This document shows positions 1 to 6,761 of a DNA stretch of 6,761 nt, piece after piece. A model generated the notes under the pieces. The model saw nothing but the letters and a program-made list of their open reading frames with translations, was not told the origin of the DNA and made no database searches. This DNA comes from Bacteroidota bacterium (GTDB lineage: Bacteria; Bacteroidota; Kryptoniia; Kryptoniales; JAKASW01). The first letter of the stretch is position 1, and each line of letters starts with the position of its first letter. The DNA lies in assembly GCA_021796055.1 (NCBI GenBank), contig JAJYOS010000361.1:1-6761 (forward strand). Reading direction: 5' to 3'. Both the position numbers and the translations under genes were made by a program.

Positions 1-1326
1 GTTCGAGCCGCCGATGTTCTCAAAATCTGCGTCGTTGTACGCGTATCCAATTCTCCCGAGGTCATAATTGACTGCATAGATGGTCCCGGGAATCGTATCG
101 TCGACAAACGGAAGGGTTGAATAATCGATGGGCTGTCTCATCATGGCGTCTATTACGTCCTTCATGAAGACACAGTTGCCGAACCTGAGCCTGTCCGCCA
201 TCCCGAGCAGCGCGGACGTGGCGAATGCCACCGACGGCTGCGACGCTTTTCCTTCCCAGTAATTCAGAAGCTGTTGATAGCCGCTCGTTATCGGAACGTT
301 CAGAGGAGCATTTATTGTATTGAACTTCTTCAGGGTCCACCAGGACCACCCGATATCGTACTGATCCATAAGCGATATACAGTCTGTGTACCAGGGATTC
401 GAGTTCTCTCCGGATTCGCCGAGCCAGAGCGGGACGTTGTAAGCGCTCCTGATATTCAGGTATGACTGGATCGAGCCGGCGTCGTTTGTATTCCAGTATT
501 TATGGAAACTGTATACCATCTTGCCATCCCATGGAGGGGTGAGCCCGGAGAAATCGGTGGCGTAGGTGTTCCCTTCGATGAACACGATATGGTTGGTGTC
601 CACCGACCTGATCGCCGCAGTTATTCGCACGTAGAGGTCCCTCAAGAGCGTGTTGCTCGTTCCCAAATCCCAGTGCGGCTCGTTCAGCAGGTCGTATCCG
701 GCAACGGTAGTTTCATTCGCGTACCTAGCGGCGATCTCCTTCCAGATCTCGACTGTCCTTGTCTGTTTTGATGTATCCTGCCAGAGGGAGGGGACGGACG
801 GATTGTAATCGCCGATGTTATCGCTGTTCTGAGAGCCAGGCGCGCAGTGCATGTCCAGTATTACGTAGATGTCGTACTTCTTGCACCATGAGATCAGGCT
901 GTCGAAGAGAGCGAACCCGGCAGGGATGTACACTCCCGGTGAATCCGTCGGAGTCAGAACGTTGTAATGGAATGGAACCCTTACCAGGTTGAAGCCCCAA
1001 TCATGAAGTGCCTTCATGTCGGCTTCCGTGACGAAGTCTTTCCGGAATGTATCGTAAAATTTAACTGTGCTGTCGACACCGATGAGATTCTGAATCGCGT
1101 CATGAATCTGTGAAGGAGAATTGGCGAAGCTCGATGTGAGGAACATATAGCCCTCCGGCTCGAGCCACCCTCCGAGCCCCATTCCCCTGAAATGTATCTC
1201 CTGCCCGTTCTGATCGACGATCTTCTTTCCGTCGACAGTCAGGAAGCCCTGCGCATAATCGAGTTGAGTCAAACCCAATACGAGCGATGTGAGAAGAGTC
1301 AAGAAGAGTGTAAGCTTGTATTTCAT
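1..1326 (-). CDS. Secreted GH5 (cellulase-family) beta-glucanase with C-terminal CBM6-like module, 3' end outside window
   Basis: The reading frame is open from an ATG at 1326 to the left edge (442 codons, no stop), so the C-terminus is missing. A GGAG Shine-Dalgarno lies 5 nt before the ATG. Residues 1-26 form a signal peptide: Lys at 2 and 4, a Leu/Thr-rich core, and a likely cut after Ala25-Gln26. Residues about 28-360 read as a GH5 (beta/alpha)8 barrel. Visible landmarks are FRGMGLGGW (47-54), VRVPF (115-119), LDMH (157-160), the acid/base Glu216 in LLNEPHW, His275/Tyr277 in FHKYW, the nucleophile Glu304 in LGESGE, and WSWW (327-330). From about residue 413 a CBM6-like module begins (IPGTIYAVNYDLG), homologous to the CBM6 of the GH16 gene upstream. 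GH5 enzymes cut beta-linked glycans by a retaining mechanism. Pairing with GH16 suggests beta-1,3/1,4-glucan, but I cannot assign the subfamily. A T9SS tail may follow beyond the edge. Confidence 0.93.
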   Translation of the reverse strand, partial: MKYKLTLFLTLLTSLVLGLTQLDYAQGFLTVDGKKIVDQNGQEIHFRGMGLGGWLEPEGYMFLTSSFANSPSQIHDAIQNLIGVDSTVKFYDTFRKDFVTEADMKALHDWGFNLVRVPFHYNVLTPTDSPGVYIPAGFALFDSLISWCKKYDIYVILDMHCAPGSQNSDNIGDYNPSVPSLWQDTSKQTRTVEIWKEIAARYANETTVAGYDLLNEPHWDLGTSNTLLRDLYVRITAAIRSVDTNHIVFIEGNTYATDFSGLTPPWDGKMVYSFHKYWNTNDAGSIQSYLNIRSAYNVPLWLGESGENSNPWYTDCISLMDQYDIGWSWWTLKKFNTINAPLNVPITSGYQQLLNYWEGKASQPSVAFATSALLGMADRLRFGNCVFMKDVIDAMMRQPIDYSTLPFVDDTIPGTIYAVNYDLGRIGYAYNDADFENIGGSN

Positions 1327-1329
1327 GAT

Positions 1330-1335
1330 TTCTCC
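1330..1335 (-). promoter_or_regulatory. Ribosome binding site of the GH5 gene
   Basis: On the minus strand this reads GGAGAA, with GGAG ending 5 nt before the ATG at 1326. It supports that start, which also gives a well-formed signal peptide. Confidence 0.6.
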
Positions 1336-1386
1336 GAAAATTCAGATTTTTGTCCGACTTGATCGATAATTCCGGATAACGGACGA

Positions 1387-2601
1387 TCATTTCGGGTTCG
1401 GTTGAGCCGAATCATTCCAGTATTCTTCGCCGTGTTTTCCTATGTAGCCGAAATGTCCTTTATACTTTACCAGCGCGATACCGCCATTGAACATCGTTGC
1501 GCTATCGTATTTGAACGGTATCACCGCCTTGCCGTTCACATCGATGAATCCCCATTTACCTTCTTTCATGACTGCCGCAAGGCCGTTGTGAAAATCGTCG
1601 GCCCCTTCGTAGATTAACGGAACGATCATCTTGTCCGAAGTTCCGATGAAACCGAATTTACCATTTGCACTCACACGCGCCCTCCCGTCGCCGAAAGGGC
1701 CCGCAGCGTCAAATCCGATTTTCGTTATCCGTTTTCCCTGCCTGTTTATATATCCAAAGCGGGCGCCGATCCTTACGCATGCGAACCCGTCACTGAAGGA
1801 ATAAACCGCATCATAACGAGGCTTGACTACAACGCGCCCTGACCTGTCGATAAAGCCGCACTTGTACCCCTCCTTGAACCCCGCCAATCCTTCCCTGAAG
1901 GCGTATACAAAATCGAAAATATTCGGCACCGCCAGATCACCTTTCAGGTTGATGAATCCCCAAAACCCTCCGAGTCTTACCGCGGACAGGCTGTCTGAGA
2001 ACATATCGTCATACTTCAGCGGGATCTCATCGTAAATCGCCTTGACCATTTCCTTCCCGTTCCTGTCGATGAAACCCGCCTTGTCCCCCACGAAGACGCC
2101 CGCCAGACCGTATTTGAAACCGAACGCATTCGCATAGGTCGGGGGAATTACCAACTTACCTTCAGTGTCGACAAATCCCCAGCTGTCCCCTTTCCTGACA
2201 GCTGCTCGTCCTTCATTGAAACGCCCGACCTCGTCATAGACCGGCTTCACGATTAAATTACCCGAAACATCCGCGAATCCCCACAAGCGGTTCTCTTCGA
2301 TGGCAGACAGGCCTTCGAATACATCCTGGACATTTTCATACTCGGGTTTCACAACCAGCTCACCTTTTTCATTTATAAGACCGAATTTACCCCCCACCTC
2401 GACTCTCGCGAAGCCGTTGAAAAACTTATCGACATATTGGAAATCTGGCCGGATGATGATCTTCTTCTCCCTGTTTGAGAATCCCCACTTGTCATATGCG
2501 CGAAAAGGAATAAGCTTCGGCTGCGCGGCACACAGCGTCGGCATAAGTGCGGCGAGCGACCACATATAAATCTCAACCAGGTATGTGTGTGTTCGATTCA
2601 C
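1387..2601 (-). CDS. Secreted WG-repeat protein (10 full repeats plus a partial one)
   Basis: This 404-residue protein starts at a GTG (2601). An in-frame ATG 12 codons later (2565) is an alternative, but the GTG keeps Arg3 and His5 as the positive end of a signal peptide, with the core at IYMWSLAALM and a likely cut after CAA (26). Neither start has a strong Shine-Dalgarno. No lipobox is seen. From residue 38 to the end the protein is almost wholly WG repeats (WG_beta_rep family) of 34 residues, pattern WGFIDxxGKxVIxPxYDxxxxFxxGLAxVxxGx. Repeats begin at about 38, 72, 106, 140, 174, 213, 247, 281, 315, 349 and 383; the fifth has five extra residues and the last is cut short. The Trp is kept in repeats 1, 3, 4, 6 and 10 and replaced by Phe, Ala or Cys in the others. 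WG repeats have no known enzymatic activity. Position between GH16 and GH5 genes (52 and 60 nt gaps) suggests co-transcription; a binding or scaffold role in glucan use is inference. No T9SS tail is present. Confidence 0.93.
   Translation of the reverse strand: MNRTHTYLVEIYMWSLAALMPTLCAAQPKLIPFRAYDKWGFSNREKKIIIRPDFQYVDKFFNGFARVEVGGKFGLINEKGELVVKPEYENVQDVFEGLSAIEENRLWGFADVSGNLIVKPVYDEVGRFNEGRAAVRKGDSWGFVDTEGKLVIPPTYANAFGFKYGLAGVFVGDKAGFIDRNGKEMVKAIYDEIPLKYDDMFSDSLSAVRLGGFWGFINLKGDLAVPNIFDFVYAFREGLAGFKEGYKCGFIDRSGRVVVKPRYDAVYSFSDGFACVRIGARFGYINRQGKRITKIGFDAAGPFGDGRARVSANGKFGFIGTSDKMIVPLIYEGADDFHNGLAAVMKEGKWGFIDVNGKAVIPFKYDSATMFNGGIALVKYKGHFGYIGKHGEEYWNDSAQPNPK
1390..2490 (-). repeat. Array of coding WG repeats, about 102-bp period
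   Basis: The 34-residue WG repeats give a 102-bp period across this part of the gene. The repeat at residues 174-212 is 39 residues long. The copies are diverged at the protein level, so the array is old rather than a recent slippage product. Confidence 0.85.
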
Positions 2602-2648
2602 AGCAATATCGGCCCCGCCGACCCGGAAAGCTGCACTCCGTCGGTCAT
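2598..2648 (-). other. Possible 16-codon micro-ORF linking GH16 stop to WG-protein start (weak)
   Basis: On the minus strand an ATG at 2648 lies 5 nt after the GH16 stop and opens a 16-residue frame (MTDGVQLSGSAGPILL). Its TGA overlaps the GTG start of the WG-repeat gene as GTGA. The WG gene lacks a clear Shine-Dalgarno, so translation coupled through this frame is conceivable. A frame this short arises easily by chance, so confidence is low. Confidence 0.15.
2618..2644 (-). promoter_or_regulatory. Imperfect hairpin in the GH16 to WG-protein gap
   Basis: On the minus strand CCGAC pairs with GTCGG. After a two-base bulge on the 3' side, GGA pairs with TCC, giving an 8-bp stem with a loop of about nine bases. 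It sits between the GH16 stop and the GTG start and is not followed by a T-run, so it is not a classic terminator. It could be an RNA stability or processing element, or nothing. Confidence 0.25.
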
Positions 2649-2653
2649 TGTGT

Positions 2654-4794
<2,141 letters not shown>

Positions 4795-4798
<4 letters not shown>

Positions 4799-4902
4799 TT
4801 TTCCTCCCCGAATATCAATTGAGCTAAATTCCCGTCATCCGGACTGAGGGCACAATGCGGGCACTTGTCACGGCACGCCTGCACGCCCACATACAACTTC
4901 AT
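4795..4902 (-). CDS. Possible 35-residue micro-ORF with CxxxCxxC motif
   Basis: This frame exactly fills the gap between the parvulin-domain gene and the GH16 gene. Its ATG (4902-4900) shares one base with the TGA of the upstream gene (TGATG), and its TGA (4797-4795) overlaps the GH16 start as ATGA. The predicted peptide begins MKLYVGVQA, continues CRDKCPHCALSP and ends in FGEEK. Cys10, Cys14 and Cys17 have the CxxxCxxC spacing of the radical SAM iron-sulfur site, but 35 residues cannot form a radical SAM enzyme. It could be a small metal-binding peptide, the remnant of a larger gene, or chance. Against it: no good Shine-Dalgarno just upstream, and several codons (TTA, ATA, repeated TTG) less typical of its neighbours. 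Its 3' end also contains the GH16 ribosome binding site. If translated, it would couple the two flanking genes. Confidence 0.3.
4803..4809 (-). promoter_or_regulatory. Strong ribosome binding site of the GH16 gene
   Basis: On the minus strand this reads GGGGAGG followed by AAAA and the ATG at 4798. It fixes the GH16 start and predicts efficient translation. Confidence 0.75.
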
Positions 4903-6761
4903 CAAGGTATGGGCTTCGATTTTTCTCCCATGTAATTTATCCATTCGTACCAGGGCCCGAGATACGGAAGAGCAGTGATTCTTCCGCCGAAGCCGATGTA
5001 TTTATAAGTGAACATGGGAATGTTGATGACCTTCAGGTCCAGGAGATTCTTTTCGTTTATCGAATACCTGTACTTCCTGGCGAGACCGGCGATGTACTTG
5101 AAAAATTTCTCGTTGAATCTTTTCTCGAGAAGCTCGCTCCTGATCTCATTCTTCGCCGATTCAAAGTTCTGCTCGATACCGGTAGTGTCATATCTTCTGC
5201 CGATGAGTTTGATGATCGAGTAGCCGCTGTCTGTCACTATAGGTCCGAATACCTGGCCGGGTTTCAACTTTGACGCCGCCTTCCCGATTTCGCCGTATGA
5301 GTAAACTGAGAAATATCCGAAGCTCCCGCTGTCGGATCTTGTCCACGACCTCTCGGTGTATTCGCTCGCCAGGGCCGAGAAATTCTTTCCGGCGTGTAAT
5401 TCCCTGAAGACCGTCTCCACGGTATCCAGGCTGTGAGTCAGGATCTCGCGGATATCCACCTGTTCGCGCCGTTTATTCTGCAGCTTCCGGCCGATGAGCT
5501 TTATTACAGAGTAGCCGCTGTCGGTTTTTATCGGGCCGTACACTTCGTCCATCTTCAGACCGGCGGCCGTCTTCCCGATTACACCGAACGAATCGACGGA
5601 GAAGTAACCCAACTCGCCGCCGTTTGCCCTCGTCCAGGACCTCTCCGTGTATCGATCTGCCAATCCGCGGAAGTCGGCGCCCTCCTCAAGTTTCTTCAAT
5701 ACCGTAGTGATCGTATCGATGTTGTGGTTGAGAATCTCCAGGACATCGACTTTCTCGCGCTCCCTGGATTCGTCGTAGTAGTTCCTGACATCCGAGTCGG
5801 TGACGTGTACCGAATCACGAAAGGTGTTCTTCAGCATCTTGGCAAGATAATCGTCTCCCCAAATCTTGATGTCCTCTCTGACATCGGGTTTGTTCTGAAG
5901 CCCCTCGTTCATTCCCTCGTTTGCGAGGAATTTGTACTGGATGTATTTGTTAATGCTCGCCATGAGATAATACGCGGTCGCCTGCGGTGACGGGTCTTTT
6001 ACGAGGTACGGATAAACGAGTAGGCTGTACAAATATTCCTTTAGAGTTATCGGGCTTTCCCCCGCATGAACGAGGTCCTTGTTCAGCGATATCTCACCGA
6101 ACCCGGCAGCGATTTTCATTATGTCGCCTTCGGCGAGGTATAGATACCCGCCCTCACCGAAATTGCGGTCTCGCTCCTTCTCCGCAAGGACGGACGAGAT
6201 TTTACCCGCAAGGCTCCAGAAAATCGCGCTGTCGACAACCGCCTGTTTGTCACTATAGAACCGGTCGAGGTATTTTGTCCCGATGACCCTCGATTTTCTC
6301 ATCCGTATGACTTCGAGAATGGACTTGTTGTAGTCGGGGTCACCGGCATTTGGCGGGACGCGATATTCAACTCCGACAAGTTTGAAAATGAACCACCCGC
6401 CTCCGGTCATGACCGGACTCGAGAAAGTGCCGGGCTTCAGGTTGAAAAGCGTGTCTTCCACGTAATCTTCAGCCATCTGGCCGTAGGTGATCCTAATGGG
6501 AGCCTTATTGGAATCGTACTCAACGACATCCGAATATTTCTCGATGGAGTCGAAAGGGACACCGCTCCTGAGCCGGGAGTAGTATCCGAAGATCGTCGAA
6601 GAGTCGCCGGCCGATATTATCTTCACCTTTAGTGTCCTGGAATATCTGTCCAAGGCCTTTTGTAAATCGGATTGTCCGATCTTCACCTTGCTCGCGACCA
6701 CTTTTTTATAAAGCGCGTCTCTGACGTACAGGTCGCTGATCTGGCCGACGGATTCCCTGTT
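4902..6761 (-). CDS. SurA/PpiC-like peptidyl-prolyl isomerase or chaperone with tandem parvulin domains, 5' end outside window
   Basis: The frame is open from the right edge to a TGA at 4902, giving 619 visible residues. A GTG at 6701 is in frame, but the frame runs on upstream with plausible coding sequence (DLYVRDALYKKVV), so the true start lies outside the window. In visible numbering a degenerate parvulin-like domain occupies about 44-134 (LFNLKPGTFSSPVMTGGGW). A helical linker follows at about 135-330. Two clear parvulin domains lie at 336-426 and 433-523, each with YTERSWTR, LGYFSV or FGYFSV, and GPI-TDSGYS-IKLIGR. A tail of about 95 residues, rich in aromatics near its end, follows. 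The family helps fold exported and outer-membrane proteins in the periplasm by proline isomerisation or chaperone binding. Both clear domains have Ser where the final conserved His of parvulins (GYHIIK) lies and Glu at the first His, so isomerase activity is doubtful and a chaperone role is more likely. The signal peptide would be in the unseen N-terminus. Confidence 0.88.
   Translation of the reverse strand, partial: NRESVGQISDLYVRDALYKKVVASKVKIGQSDLQKALDRYSRTLKVKIISAGDSSTIFGYYSRLRSGVPFDSIEKYSDVVEYDSNKAPIRITYGQMAEDYVEDTLFNLKPGTFSSPVMTGGGWFIFKLVGVEYRVPPNAGDPDYNKSILEVIRMRKSRVIGTKYLDRFYSDKQAVVDSAIFWSLAGKISSVLAEKERDRNFGEGGYLYLAEGDIMKIAAGFGEISLNKDLVHAGESPITLKEYLYSLLVYPYLVKDPSPQATAYYLMASINKYIQYKFLANEGMNEGLQNKPDVREDIKIWGDDYLAKMLKNTFRDSVHVTDSDVRNYYDESREREKVDVLEILNHNIDTITTVLKKLEEGADFRGLADRYTERSWTRANGGELGYFSVDSFGVIGKTAAGLKMDEVYGPIKTDSGYSVIKLIGRKLQNKRREQVDIREILTHSLDTVETVFRELHAGKNFSALASEYTERSWTRSDSGSFGYFSVYSYGEIGKAASKLKPGQVFGPIVTDSGYSIIKLIGRRYDTTGIEQNFESAKNEIRSELLEKRFNEKFFKYIAGLARKYRYSINEKNLLDLKVINIPMFTYKYIGFGGRITALPYLGPWYEWINYMGEKSKPIP
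5193..5756 (-). repeat. Tandem duplication of a parvulin domain within the PPIase gene
   Basis: Two 91-residue units (5756-5484 and 5465-5193) start 97 residues (291 bp) apart and align without gaps. By hand count 54 of 91 residues are identical, including an unbroken YTERSWTR and TDSGYS. The similarity exceeds what separate parvulin domains in one SurA protein usually show, which suggests internal duplication. Confidence 0.85.

Noticed and set aside
1327..1386. Possible terminator between the WG-protein and GH5 genes (GTCCG and CGGAC followed by AAAAA)
   Set aside because: The stem is only five pairs with a loop of more than 20 bases. On the minus strand it is followed by A residues, not T, so it is not an intrinsic terminator.
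1100..1390. 96-codon minus-strand frame whose ATG overlaps the WG-protein stop as ATGA
   Set aside because: About three quarters of it lies out of frame inside the GH5 gene, across that gene's signal peptide and N-terminal motifs. It has no recognisable features, so it is a shadow.
2520..2601. Lipoprotein signal at LCAAQ in the WG-repeat protein
   Set aside because: The residues before Cys24 are Pro-Thr-Leu, which do not fit the [LVI]-[ASTVI]-[GAS]-Cys lipobox. A normal signal peptidase I site after CAA fits better.
4799..4901. Promoter or terminator in the gap before the GH16 gene
   Set aside because: I found short repeated GTGCCC words but no stable stem with a T-run and no convincing -35/-10 or Bacteroidota-type promoter pair. 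Nothing beyond the ribosome binding site and the micro-ORF could be supported.
5433..5990. 185-codon plus-strand open frame
   Set aside because: It is antisense to the duplicated parvulin domains and has no recognisable motif. Long antisense frames are expected at this codon composition.

Overview
The window most likely comes from a free-living or biomass-associated bacterium of the FCB group, such as Ignavibacteriota or a related Bacteroidota-like lineage. The main reason is the GH16 enzyme, which ends in a type IX secretion (T9SS) sorting domain with the 'LGQNFPNPFNPTT' style common in those lineages. It also carries the Big_7, CBM6 and 'YPDGGEQ' Ig-like modules often seen there. Base composition is moderate, around or slightly above half G+C by eye. 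The taxonomic call is an inference from protein style only.

All convincing genes lie on the minus strand, so transcription runs from right to left. In that order: (1) 6761-4902, the C-terminal 619 residues of a SurA/PpiC-type periplasmic peptidyl-prolyl isomerase or chaperone with tandem parvulin domains, its N-terminus outside the window; (2) 4902-4795, a possible 35-residue micro-ORF with a CxxxCxxC motif that overlaps both neighbours; (3) 4798-2654, a complete 714-residue secreted GH16 beta-glucanase (GH16 + Ig + CBM6 + Ig + T9SS tail); (4) 2601-1387, a 404-residue secreted protein made almost entirely of WG repeats; (5) 1326-1, a GH5 cellulase-family enzyme whose C-terminal CBM6-like module is cut by the left edge. 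Intergenic gaps are 103, 52 and 60 nt. I saw no convincing terminator in any of them, which is compatible with one operon.

The likely theme is extracellular beta-glucan breakdown. GH16 (laminarinase/lichenase-like) and GH5 (endo/exo-beta-glucanase-like) would cut beta-1,3 and/or beta-1,4 glucans, both carry CBM6-family modules, and at least the GH16 is exported by T9SS. The WG-repeat protein between them has no known activity. Its secretion and position make a glucan-binding or surface-scaffold role worth testing. The parvulin-domain protein may help fold outer-membrane or exported proteins, or may be an unrelated upstream neighbour.

There are no tRNAs, rRNAs, CRISPR arrays or mobile elements that I can recognise. 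No stretch longer than about 105 bases lacks a proposed gene. The most unusual points are the micro-ORF at 4902-4795, the parvulin domains that lack the usual catalytic histidines, and the WG-repeat protein inside a glycoside hydrolase cluster.
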